Position numbers and translations under genes: made by a program
Part shown: positions 1 to 13,900 of the stretch, piece by piece
How positions within the stretch are numbered: the first letter of the stretch is position 1
Layout of the letters: the number at the start of each line of letters is the position of its first letter
Notes under the pieces: generated by a model
Databases searched by the model: none
The model's input: only the letters and a program-made list of their open reading frames with translations
Told to the model about the DNA's origin: nothing
NCBI RefSeq assembly: GCF_964340395.1
Contig: NC_135558.1
Coordinates: 21,695,371-21,759,370 of the forward strand
From: Glandiceps talaboti
Taxonomy: Eukaryota > Hemichordata > Enteropneusta > Spengelidae
Direction: 5' to 3'
Length of the DNA stretch: 64,000 nt

Positions 1-214
1 CAACAGTATTAAAATAGATTTATAATATGAGTACACAACGTTACGCTACAAGAAAGATATGAAACTTTGCTTTGTGAACAGCGCTCCAAGTGGCAAGACT
101 ATGCTATCTTTTGTCTTTCCAGTGTGTATTGCTTTTTGATTACTACATTCCCTACAGGTGGTTATGCGAAATTCCTTTGTTTATTCTAATCCATGTTTTG
201 ACTTCACTTTACAG
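1..214 (+). other. CNTRL intron (3' end), featureless
   Basis: AT-rich sequence before the first visible exon; nothing else seen. Confidence 0.6.
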
Positions 215-288
215 AGGGCAAGAATGAATTCAAAGGCATCAAAAGACAACTGTCAGAAACACAAGAACAAAAACACAACCTAGAACAG
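215..288 (+). CDS. CNTRL: CNTRL coding exon (first in window)
   Basis: Acceptor ACAG at 211-214 and donor GTAAGA at 289. The exon is 74 nt: two bases finish a codon begun upstream, followed by 24 codons (GKNEFKGIKRQLSE...). It enters in phase 1 and leaves in phase 0. The sequence is coiled-coil. Confidence 0.8.
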
Positions 289-522
289 GTAAGAATAGAT
301 TACTTTCAGAAGGATGTATTTTATAAATTTTAATTTTATTTTCTTCCAAGGTGCTGAAATATATTAGTTTAACCTTGATACAGAAAATGAGATTGTAACT
401 ACTAGTTAGCATAAACATTTTCAACTACGTCTTGCCTACTTCACTTCTATTTTTTGTTCAGTTATTGTGAAATAAAACAAAGTTAGAGTACTATTAAATT
501 TACTGCAGAGCTATACTCTCTG

Positions 523-555
<33 letters not shown>

Positions 556-1066
556 GATGCATGCATGGGTAATGGATGGATGTATGGGGAAAAAAGACAT
601 GGTCTCTGTTGTACTGTTAGTTATTCTATTTGTCTGTATGAACATAACTTGTCAACAGCAGTTTGCATTAAAAGGAAATTTGGCATTCAGTGAGACATTA
701 TGAAGCTCTGGAGATCCATACATATTGATTGATCTCATTTGCATATTTTATATTTGATCACAAGTGCTATGTATATTTTACAGGAAGTAAGACAGACTGT
801 GAAAACCAAAAGTGAGACGGCTGCAGAGTTAGACAGATTACAGGGAATGATAGACAAGAGTAAAGACAACTTGAATGAATGTCAAACTCAGGAAAGAAAG
901 AAACAAGATGAACTTCACAAATTACTCAAAGAAATTGATGAAAGTCAGCTACAGTTGGATGAAAGAAAGAGGGCACTGCAACGACTTCATGCAGAAATAG
1001 AACGAGAAGAACATAAACAAAATAGGGTAACTTGTGGTCTCTCCTCAGACACCTACAATTTTACAA

Positions 1067-1123
<57 letters not shown>

Positions 1124-4100
1124 GGGATGGAACAATGGCGAGAGAGGGGGTTGGGGATAGGTTGGTTGGTTCTGTAAATTCCATTTAATCCTAAATTAAC
1201 AGCATAATTTATGTGAACTGTGCATGTTAACAGCTGGATGTGAAAAGGGGAGAGATTTGTTTAAGTCATAAACAAAAGGTGGGTCATTTTAGTAATACTA
1301 ACCTTAGCTATAGTTGATCACAATATACATTCCAATTGAGAATATGTATGTCTTATGTAACTGTCACAAAGTCCAATGAGTCAATGACAACATGTATGTC
1401 TTATGTGACTCTCACAGAGTCCAATGAGTCAATGACATGTATGTCTTATGTGACTGTCACAGAGTCCAATGAGTCAATGACAACATGTATGTCTTATGTG
1501 ACTGTCACAGAGTCCAATGAGTCAATGACATGTATGTCATATGTGACTGTGACAGTGTCCAATGAGTCAATGACAACATGTATGTCTTATGTGACTGTCA
1601 CAGAGTCCAATGAGTCAATGACAACATGTATGTCTTATGTGACTGTGACAGTGTCCAATGAGTCAATGACAACATGTATGTCTTATGTGACTGTCACAGA
1701 GTCCAATGAGTCAATGACAAATTTAACACCATCATTGTACTTTATAATTTTGTACTAGGATGTACATACTACCAAAACACTGTGACTATAGAGTTTAAGT
1801 TAGTTAGCAAGATGTTTTGTTATGGGTTTTTTTAAATACCAATTACACAACAAAATACAGACCCTAATAGTGCATACATACATCAATATTACATTTTATC
1901 TCACTGTGAACACAAATAAACAATTTTGTTTTTGAATCTTCCTTGTTTCATCAGACCGTGATGTTGATTTGTGTTCACAGTGAGATAACATGTATATTTT
2001 ATATATGTTTGTATGCAATGAGTGTCTGACTGTTTTATGTAATTTGTAACAAAAATGTGTGAGACATAAAAATATTATTTCACCTACTGTATTTAAAGCT
2101 CTAGTCACTCTGCTTCGGTAGTATATATCTTTGCTACTTCCTTTTTGTCTGAATTCATTACATGTATCTAAAATATAAATTCCGCAAACTAACCAATCTT
2201 GAATTGTTTTGTAGCTGATAGCCAGTCTGAATGTAGAACTAGAAACTGTGAATGGTGACATACAGAGTAAAAGAGATGAGTTAGACCAGACAACAGCTAA
2301 ACTACACAATGTAAGGAGAGATATGGATAAATTACAACTAACTAAGGAGAAATATGAGTCTCTGGAAGATAAAGTTGGAATTCTGTGTAAGTAGCAAGAT
2401 GACTTTTAAAGTCTTAATTATTGCAATGGGATTATAATGTGAAAAAAATACAATACAATATATGTAGTGTTTTACAATACAATTACACAATAAACTAGTT
2501 GATACAGACCCATACATAAAATAGTAAAACAGATACCGGTTTGTACTTCAAAGTAAAATGGTAAAATGAATAAAACAGTGTTTGTGAAAGTTAAATGTAG
2601 TAAATGCCTGTCAACAGTGACACCATAGTGGATGTCATTTAAATCTCTTGTTTTTCACTTTAATATTGGTATGCATATCTAATACAGTAAACCTTCAAAA
2701 GCCATATCTGATTGGTATGCATATATTAGGAAAATGGCTCAAAAATAAAATGTGTCCAATTATAAAGTATTATTCTAATTCTTTGTTCGAAGTGTAAGTC
2801 AGTTTTGTACATGTATTATTTAAAAAAATGATTTATATTTGTTTTCCCTTTCTTGCAGCTGATCAGGTGACATCACTAGAAAATGCCGTCAAAGAAAGAG
2901 AAGAAGAAAAGAGTCGACTAGCTGAAACATTGAATTATACACATAATGAAATCAAAATACTTCGAAATGTAAGTATAATGTAAATAAAATGTCATATAAG
3001 TTGATTTATCTTATATTTTGTCAAGATATTCATCCAAAAATAGTACAACAACCAGATTTAAACTGAATGCCTTCCGTAAGTATATTGAGCTTTTTGTTCC
3101 TACACATTTAATTGCAGGAATGCAACACTCTTTGTTATAGTAGGCTATTAGTACATGATATACCAGAAATGGCAAATAGGTGTGCCAAACTATAGAAATC
3201 TGAAAGTACTTCGTGATATCAATCGATGTATGTACATGTAGTGAAACAAATGTACTGGCTTTTGAAATCAAATTATTCAAATTTACAGGGATACACATAC
3301 ATCCGACATGCATACATACAGACATACGTACATTTACCCATGCATACAGAACAAATGTATAGATTGCTTATTGGTATCATTTGAACATAATGAATTTGTC
3401 GCTCTATATCTATGATTTTTGAAGTTCCAGTGAAAGTTAGTTGTCAAGTTATTCAAATATCCGCTACCTATTCTCAATACAGGAAAGCTTGACTAGACTT
3501 TGAACACTCCAACTTTTGCGATCCCCGACATACCCGTGATATGTACACTAGTTTCCAAGGCAAATAATAAACAAAATTCAAACCGTCGTAACATCGCTAG
3601 TACGCTTCAGAAAGTTTACATATTTTATGGTAAGCATGGTACCGCTCTATACTTTTATTCTCGTTTACGACAATATACCCTTTATGTAACACTCAGTTCA
3701 AGAATTTCCCGATGCACGCCACAATGAGGTGAATTTCCATGGCTCTCAAGTTCATTTGGTTTCTCAAAATCTAAAAATCAGATCTGGACAGAAACTTATC
3801 GATATATATTTTGATATATGTACCTTTCAATACAAGCAACCCAAATACTTTGAACAGTCTAGAACAAAGCCAATCAATGTCGGAAAAATGGGGAAAATTT
3901 GACCCAATTAAACCACTTAGTACACTCCCCAACATTGCAACACAGTAACAACATTCAGTTTTCTCATTTGCATTGTTGTGATAATATGTTATTTTTTACG
4001 AATAAATGCATGCATTCTGGCAGCAAACTCGCCCTCAGTAAAAAAAATTAAATTCGCATTAAATTTAGACAACATTTCCTGACCAGAAACAATGCTTTTC

Positions 4101-4407
4101 TTTTTTGTGGCCACCGCGACTAATTATGGAAATGTGCCAATAACTTATTAAAACTGAAAGCTACATCAATAATATTTTCAGGACAGATGTGCCTAGGTAT
4201 TGCAAATGTATGTACCAAATTATATTGAATTTGAAGTGTGCATTCTTGATATATAGCCTAATTACTGAAAACCACTAATTACACAAAGTGCTCATTAGTA
4301 TTCATGGAATGTTTACCAAAACCTAATCTGTTCTTGCCATTACCCTACGGAATACGTTTTCAAGATTTTGTTTGAATTGAGCCAGCCGTTTTGGAGAAAA
4401 CGATAAC

Positions 4408-4442
<35 letters not shown>

Positions 4443-4904
4443 CACATAGACACACACAGACCTTCACCCACTAATACATCTCTTCCTTATGGAAGAAAAA
4501 ATGATTAGACAGCCTTTATAATGTTATAAGTATCCACAATTATGAACCTTTTACCCAATCAAAGGATACACATACAAAATTTAGGTGATTTTATCTCAAC
4601 ACCTCGTTGACAGAAAGGTAAGATATCATAAAGGCTGAAATCATCATCTATTCTTCTTCATGATTCTTTTGACTATTTCTATTTCCTACAGGATAAACAG
4701 GAATGTGAAAGGCAGATTGTAGAAGTAAAAATGGAATTAACATCAGCAAGAGAACAGCTGCAGAAATCATATACTGTAAGTGTTCAAATCAATACATGTG
4801 TTGATAGCTTTCCTTACCACTTGTAACTTGAGTAGAGATACAATGAATCAATCAATTGTTATTACATTCTTTTGTAAAAGTTTATTTATTAGGGATGAAA
4901 AGTC

Positions 4905-4944
<40 letters not shown>

Positions 4945-7900
4945 TGTGTGTGTGTCTGTGTCTGTCTGTGTCATCGTTTTCTCAAAAACAGCTGGTTCAA
5001 TTCAAATAAAATTTGGTACACATATTCTTTAGGGTAATGACTAGAACTGATTAGGTCTTGGTATACATTCTGTGAATATTAATGGCCTATTTCCATAATT
5101 AATGGTTTTCTGTAATTAGGCTATATTTTAAGAATACACCCTTCAAATTCAATATAATTTAGTACATACATTGATGACAACAGCATGGATATGTCATATA
5201 GTGTTTGATAATATAGCTTGAAGTTTTAATGACTCATTTGCATAATTAATTATTTTCAGTAATTGGGATATATCATAAGAATGCACGCTTCAAATTGAAT
5301 ATAATTTGGTACATACATTTATGATACCAAAGTGCACATGTCTCATAAAGCTTATTGGTGCAACTCTTAGTTTTAATGAGTCATTTGCATAAATGATTTT
5401 AAGTATAAATTAGGCTATATCTTAAAAATGCAATCTTCAAATTCAAATCAATTTGGTACATACTTCAAACATAACTAATCGCCTGTGTTCAGTTGCATTC
5501 CAACAATAATTTTGCATAGGAACGAAAATCTAAAGACTTTGTCCTTACCGAAGACATTCACTTTAAATCTGGTGTAAGATAGGATGTTGGCCTTGTTTTC
5601 CATCAAATTCTAAGACATGCACCACTGAATGTTAATATCTATAGCAAAATAGTAATAGGCTCTGTCAGATGAACTCCTATACCAAAACACAGTACACTCT
5701 ATTGTATAACATCTTCATATTTTATCTTTGATTAAAAAAAAAAGTTATCTTCTGACTGGTAGATGTTTTTGTTGTGATAGCATGTGGCTAGAATTGTATA
5801 TTCTTAGGCATGATCTCAGAATATTACATGAACTCTGGAAGTAAAAGGGGGCTCTGTTCATTTCGATAACTGAACTGTATTTTAGCATACTGGGATGTGG
5901 GATTGTTATTGCTTGACATTCATTATTTCATCATATATGAAGTACACCAAAAGACACTCAGAGCTCATAACTTTATTTAGAGTAAAAATAATTAAATGGT
6001 TAAAGAAATAAATTTTTGTTTTTCTATTTCACTTGAACCCTATTCCTGTAACACTACCTTGAAGTACAGAAAAGTAAGACGTAAAAACTTAAAAATTTAG
6101 AAATTAGAATACTACATTCAGTTAGAAAATAATCCTAAATAGAAAGTCAATATGTGATGCAAACCACCACTTTACACTGAGTATCACATTGATCTCAAGT
6201 CAACATTTTAACAATGTGTTCATCTTCTGTTAACAGGACTTTGAGTTAGAGAGGAAGGCCCTAACCAGTGAAATCCAGGAATTAGAAGCCACAGCACAGG
6301 ACCACTGTGGCAGAGCTAACAGACTTAGTGAAGATCTCAACGGAATCAGACAGGAGTACATACAAGTCAAAAAACAGGTCTGTCCTCATTGCATGACATT
6401 TCCACCTTCACCACTGTGATTATGTGTCAAGCAATATTGAACCTTACACCACTGTGATAATGTGCCAAGCAATATTGAACCTTACACCACTGTGATAATG
6501 TGTCAAGCAATATTGAACCTTACACCACTGTGATAATGTCAAGCAATGTTGAACCTTACACCACTGTGATTATGTCAAGCAATATTGAACCTTACACCAC
6601 TGTGATAATGTCAAGCAATATTGAACCTTACACCACTGTGATAATGTCAAGCAATATTGAACCTTACAGGGAAGGTTTGACACTATCAGCATCATGTACA
6701 AGATTAGTAATAAAAACATGCAATGAGTAGAACTGTTGATTTAGACTGCTAATGTACTATGGTCTTTTATTACACCTCGACATTCTTACACAAGCTGTCA
6801 TTAGTCAGAATCGAATCACATATTAATCTTCTTTAAATAGACTGTTGCCCACTTGTGCAAAGACTAATGCACGGCACTATTGCCCGCTGATGTTATTTTG
6901 ACTCTTGCGCTTCTCTTATGATCACGTTTTCCAGTGTTGCGAATTCGAGGTGACAAAGTATCTACAGGGAGACACAAAAGTTTATTTCTTTCAGAAATTT
7001 TAATAAATATAATTACATATTAGCTGTGGGGAAACTCGATCTCCTACAAATAATGCAGGCCATGTCCATATTAGATGATTTATATGCAAGTTCAATTTTG
7101 AAATGCATCATCAAAGAGAAACTTTTCTTCTATCGATGACGACTGATGATGAATAAAGAGTAGCTATGTAAATGACTGGACCAATGAGTGTACGGTGTAA
7201 TAAAATTAAATAACACATACGCTTGGGCAATATCACAATTTCATATTGTCATGCAAAATAGTGCTATCTTAAGCATACATTATACAACAATTGTGGAGTG
7301 GAGCCCTATTGTAAAAAAAAAAAAAAAATGACAATAGAAATCATTCAGTTCATTAACGAATGTCTTTGCTTCTGCCACTTCCGTCTCCCTGTTCGTTTTT
7401 TCCTGTTTACCAGAAAGAACAGCAAGGCCATTCCATGCTTTCTTCAAATCACCGGACTGGAACTGACTTTCAATTTTCATTTTGTACCTGTCTTTGCAAT
7501 CGCGTATCTCTTGTTTTAATTCCCTTTGCAGACACTTTCCATCAGAGACCCTACCTTGAGTGAAAGCAATTACCTTCTCCTTCAACAGGTGTTTTAAGTT
7601 AGACGTAACCCAGGGTTTATTATTAGCGTACGTTTTTATTATCCTTTTCTCTACTAGTATGTCTTCACAAAACTTAAGGTAGTCTGTTATTATATCTGTT
7701 AAGTTTTCAAGGGAGTTGTTTTCTGTGAACACTGACCAATCTGTACTGGCTAGACATCCTTGAAGAGCCTCGTTTGATTGTTGAGACCATATCTGAACTG
7801 ATCTAATCTGTGGTTTGCTTTGTTTAAGTTTTTGTCGGTTGGTAGGTATCAGGTGCACTGCATTATGATCACCAGTGCTCAGCGGTGACTTCCTGATGGA

Positions 7901-10900
7901 TTTATAGGCGTTGATGATATTTGAATTAATAACAAAGATCCAGGGTTTTCTCTTTACAAGTATAACAGGTGACATACTGGTGATAGTTAGGGAGCTGATT
8001 GGATAGTGAACAAGAGTTGAAGTCTCCTAGCACTGGTTTAGGCGATGTGACAGGGTTTCTGGTGGCAGGGTTTCCTGTCGATCAATTACTTTACGAATAA
8101 TTGCTGCGGCACTTGAGGTATCCGCTGATGGTGGGATGTACACAACTACGGCAAATATCAGGCCAAACTCCCTCGGAAGATAGTATGGTCTGAATGACAT
8201 ACACAGTAGTTCGATATCCTTTGTGCAGATGCTTTCTCTAACTTGTATTTCTTTACACCATTTCGCATTAACATAGATGCATACTCCACCACCGATGGCT
8301 TTCCCTGTTACGTCATGATCCCGATCCATCCTAAATGGTCTATAAAACCTGTCCACCTGTAGAGCATTGTTTGATATATTATCTGTCAACCATGTTTCAC
8401 AAAAACACAATAGACATGAATCGCGATATTCTGTCAGGTATTTTGTGTTTACATGGAGTTCTTCAATCTTATTTTTAAGTGAGCGTACATTTGATAACAA
8501 AATAGATGGAAGTGGTGGGTTGTATTTACGTTTACGAAGTCTCTCTTTCACTCCTTCTCTCTGTCCACGTCGTCTACGGTGTAAAGGTTGGTGTGGTTGA
8601 TGACAATTTTGGTTAGACGCTGATTGTAATGTATCTTCCAATGCAGGTGATATTTTTGATGGATCACCATGCTCCCATCTAACAGCCAAGAGCTGCTCAT
8701 GGGAATACCTATAGAACAACAAGGTCCAAAGCGTGCTTTTTACCACAGAAACTGCATCCATATCAACTTGAACAGTTATTATTAAAACAGTATACCAAGC
8801 AGTAAAATCCTCACGTAAACTTGTAGAACAGTCAAAAAAAGTAAAGTATGACGGAGACGATGTGCTGTTGCTGGTTACTCACAGTTGTAACTTAACCATT
8901 ACAAGGAAAATAAAACACACAATTTATCGGCAAAAAGCATCATTCATTTTTGCTTTTAGAATTTATTCAGGGAAAATTTTGTGAGAAAACTTTCTTGTAG
9001 GTCACATGGAATACATTAGGACATCTAAGGGCAAAAAGTGACAGACGAAAGACATAAAAATTAATTGTAGCATAACATCCCAAGACAGAGTTCAATGTAA
9101 GGTCAATAGAACATAGGAAATAAGACTAGTGTGAGCAGTCAGTCATACAAAGAAAACAAGATGACAATTGGCACATAAATGGCAAAAGAGATTTTAAAAT
9201 ATTTATTTTAATAATGAGGAGAGAGTGCGAGGCAAATTTGAAGTGTCCTATTTGAACTATCCCTCTAGAGAGATATGACAAAGTATGTGAGTGTGTGTGT
9301 GTGTATGGTATGGTATAGGGTCATCTAGAGGTGAACAGTACTATAAGGACAATAGCCTGACATGACACACTTGTTGACAATTGAATGGCATTCAACTGTC
9401 ACAATGATTAATGGTATGATGTATATTTAGTTTGACACATACAAATGGTGCTTTCATCTTTGTCTGCATAAACTGTGCAACACTCTTGTGGTAATCTAAC
9501 TGTTATATGATAAAAACAAATCCCATGATAGAAATAACATGAAATAACATATTTATTTGCCAGAAGTCGAAAAGAAAATTGACATCAAATGAGGAAAAGG
9601 AATTAGTTAAGAAACTACATCGGAAAAGAAAAGTAAATAAAAATAAATTTAAACTTCTGGCTGGATCACAAGAATAGTTTGTTTGGGTTTGTGGCCCAAG
9701 GAAAACATATGCAGTAATATATACAAATATAACATTAAAAACAAAAACAAATACATGAAGTGCAATGTCGTATTACAAATAATTACATAAAGATTGTATT
9801 ATCACTAATATATGATGCAGTATTTGACACTTTCCATTGGACATATCCACTTATATGATGCAATATTTGACACTTTCCATTGGACATGTCCACTTATATG
9901 ATGCAATATTTGACACTTTCCATTGGACATATCCACTTATATGATGCAATATTTGACACTTTCCATTGGACATATCCACTTATATGATGCAATATTTGAC
10001 ACTTTCCATTGGACATGTCCACTTATATGATGCAATATTTGACACTTTCCATTGGACATATCCACTTAATTGATGCAATATTTGACACTTTCCATTGGAC
10101 ATATCCACTTATATGATGCAATATTTGACACTTTCCATTGGACATGTCCACTTATATGATGCAATATTTGACACTTTCCATTGGACATATCCACTTATAT
10201 GATGCAATATTTGACACTTTCCATTGGACATATCCACTTATATGATGCAATATTTGACACTTTCCATTGGACATGTCCACTTATATGATGCAATATTTGA
10301 CACTTTCCATTGGATATATCCACTTATATGATGCAATATTTGACACTTTCCATTGGACATATCCACTTATATGATGCAGTATTTGACACTTTCCATTGGA
10401 CATATCCACTTATATGATGCAATATTTGACACTTTCCATTGGACATATCCACTTATATGATGCAATATTTGACACTTTCCATTGGACATATCCACTTAAT
10501 TGATGCAGTATTTGACACTTTCCATTGGACATGTCCACTTAATTGATGCAGTATTTGACACTTTCCATTGGACATATCCACTTATATGATGCAATATTTG
10601 ACATTTTCCATTGGATATATCCACTTATATGATGCAATATTTGACACTTTCCATTGGACATATCCACTTATATGATGCAGTATTTGACACTTTCCATTGG
10701 ACATATCCACTTATATGATGCAATATTTGACACTTTCCATTGGACATATCCACTTATATGATGCAATATTTGACACTTTCCATTGGACATGTCCACTTAT
10801 ATGATGCAATATTTGACACTTTCCATTGGACATATCCACTTATATGATGCAATATTTGACACTTTCCATTGGACATATCCACTTATATGATGCAGTATTT

Positions 10901-13900
10901 GACACTTTCCATTGGACATATCCACTTATATGATGCAATGTTTGACACTTTCCATTGGACATATCCACTTATATGATGCAATATTTGACACTTTCCATTG
11001 GACATGTCCACTTAATTGATGCAGTATTTGACACTTTCCATTGGACATGTCCACTTAATTGATGCAGTATTTGACACTTTCCATTGGACATGCCCACTTA
11101 TATGATGCAATATTTGACACTTTCCATTGGACATATCCACTTATATGATGCAATATTTGACACTTTCCATTGGACATGTCCACTTATATGATGCAATATT
11201 TGACACTTTCCATTGGATATATCCACTTATATGATGCAATATTTGACACTTTCCATTGGACATATCCACTTATATGATGCAATATTTGACACTTTCCATT
11301 GGACATATCCACTTATATGATGCAGTATTTGACACTTTCCATTGGACATATCCACTTATATGATGCAATGTTTGACACTTTCCATTGGACATATCCACTT
11401 ATATGATGCAATATTTGACACTTTCCATTGGACATGTCCACTTAATTGATGCAGTATTTGACACTTTCCATTGGACATGTCCACTTAATTGATGCAGTAT
11501 TTGACACTTTCCATTGGACATGCCCACTTATATGATGCAATATATAGTCACACACTCAGTAGTATAGTCACACACTCAGTTGTATAGTCACACACCCAGT
11601 TGTATAGTCACACTCAGTTGTATAGTCACACACCCAGTTGTATAGTCACACTCAGTTGTATAGTCACAGACTTAGTTTTATAGTCACACACTCAGTTGTA
11701 TAGTCACACACTCAGTTGTATAGTCACAGACTTAGTTTTATAGTCACACACTCAGTTGTATAGTCACACACTCAGTTGTATAGTCACACACTCAGTTGTA
11801 TAGTCACACACTCAGTTGTATAGTCACAGACTTAGTTGTATAGTCACACACTCAGTTGTATAGTCATACACTCAGTTGTATAGTCACACACTCAGTTGTA
11901 TAGTCACACACCCAGTTGTATAGTCACACACTCAGTTGTATAGTCACACACTTAGTTTTATAGTCACACTCAGTTGTATAGTCACACACTCAGTTGTATA
12001 GTCACACTCAGTTGTATAGTCACACACTCAGTTTTATAGTCACAGACTCAGTTGTATAGTCACACACTCAGTTGTATAGTCACACTCAGTTGTATAGTCA
12101 CACACTCAGTTGTATAGTCACACACCCAGTTGTATAGTCACACACTCAGTTGTATAGTCACACACTCAGTTGTATAGTCACACACTCAGTTGTACAGTCA
12201 TACACTCAGTTGTATAGTCACACACTTAGTTGTATAGTCACAGACACAGTTGTATAGTCATACACTCAGTTGTATAGTCACACACTCAGTTGTATAGTCA
12301 CACACTTAGTTTTATAGTCACACTCAGTTGTATAGTCACACACTCAGTTGTATAGTCACACTCAGTTGTATAGTCACACACTCAGTTTTATAGTCACAGA
12401 CTCAGTTGTATAGTCACACACTTAGTTGTATAGTCACACACTCAGTTGTATAGTCACACCCAGTTGTATAGTCACACACTCAGTTGTATAGTCACACACT
12501 CAGTTGTATAGTCATACACCCAGTTGTATAGTCACACACTCAGTTGTATAGTCACACACTCAGTTGTATAGTCACAGACACAGTTATATAGTCACATTTA
12601 CACAGTGCAAGTTGTCATACATGTATATACCTCCTCCATCATAGTTTTACTTATCAAATGTCAGAGTTCTAGTATATACAAATGTACAAATGTACCCACA
12701 TTTCTTGCCTTTACTCTGTTACTTTGACTGCTCTCCTGCATGTGGAAATTTTGTAATGAGGTAATTATATTATTTTCCTCTTTCTTCCACACAGATATTT
12801 TCCTCTGCCTTGTCTTTCTCTCCTTTACCCTATCCTTTCTTTCATTTTCTCTTTCATTCACTTTCACTCACTTTCACTCACTCATCTTCAAAAGCACTAA
12901 GACTCACTCACCCATATGTTAAGAAGTGGGTCATTCACTTGATGATGTGTTAATAATGTCCTTGCTACATGATTTACCCATGTCCATCCATGCAGTAATA
13001 AGTGAACAGTAGCAGATATCATTCTACTCAGCCATTCAGTGTGGTCCATGAATTCAATGTTTTAAGACATTTCACTGTATTATTATGCATGACTGCAGGT
13101 ATCAAACAAGACAAGTTGATTGCAAATATTCATATTTGTACCCATTATTTATTATGGCACTATACCAGGTGATAGAGAACTAACCAATCAGATGGCTTCA
13201 ATGTACACTGTATTCACTGTTCATGCATATTTACATCTGGGTGGTAGAGAACCAACCAATCAGGTGGCTTCAATGTCCACTGTATTCACTGTTCATGCAT
13301 ATTTACATCTGGGTGATAGAGAACCAACCAATCGGATGGCTGCAATGTCAATTGTATTCACTGTTCATGCATATTTACATCTGGGTGATAGAAAACAAAC
13401 CGATCAGATGGCTTCAATGTCAATTGTATTCACTGTTCATGCATATTTACATCTGGGTGATAGAGAACCAACCAATCAGATGGCTGCAATGTCAATTGTA
13501 TTCACTGTTCATGCATATTTACATCTGAGCGATAGAAAACCAACCAATCAGATGGCTTCAATGTCAATTGTATTCACTGTTCATGCATATTTACATCTGG
13601 GTAATCATTTTCATTGGATGAACATTTCAAACAAGTTTACAACCAAAGAATGTTTATTTATTTGTTTGTTTAACTATATAGATATGGACTTTATCTGTCC
13701 ATGTATCTGTCTACAGCTGGTTAATATGAAACTATGATATCAAATATAATATCCAGTACAACAAACTACCTTGTTGTTACAACCCATAACACCAAAGTAA
13801 AACGTTTTCTGTATGTACACGTACCACAAACGTTTATAGCATCCATATCAAGTGTAAAAGTATACTATTTCATTTGCTTATTGACCACATTAGAAAAGCC

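Noticed and set aside
8027-8761. Host APEX-type nuclease gene
   Set aside because: The fused RT-family linker, frameshifts and the sister copy at 28.9-31.1 kb show it is a LINE endonuclease.
9809-12596. Regular direct repeats resembling a CRISPR array
   Set aside because: Units are contiguous without unique spacers, and the context is a eukaryotic intron; they are minisatellites.
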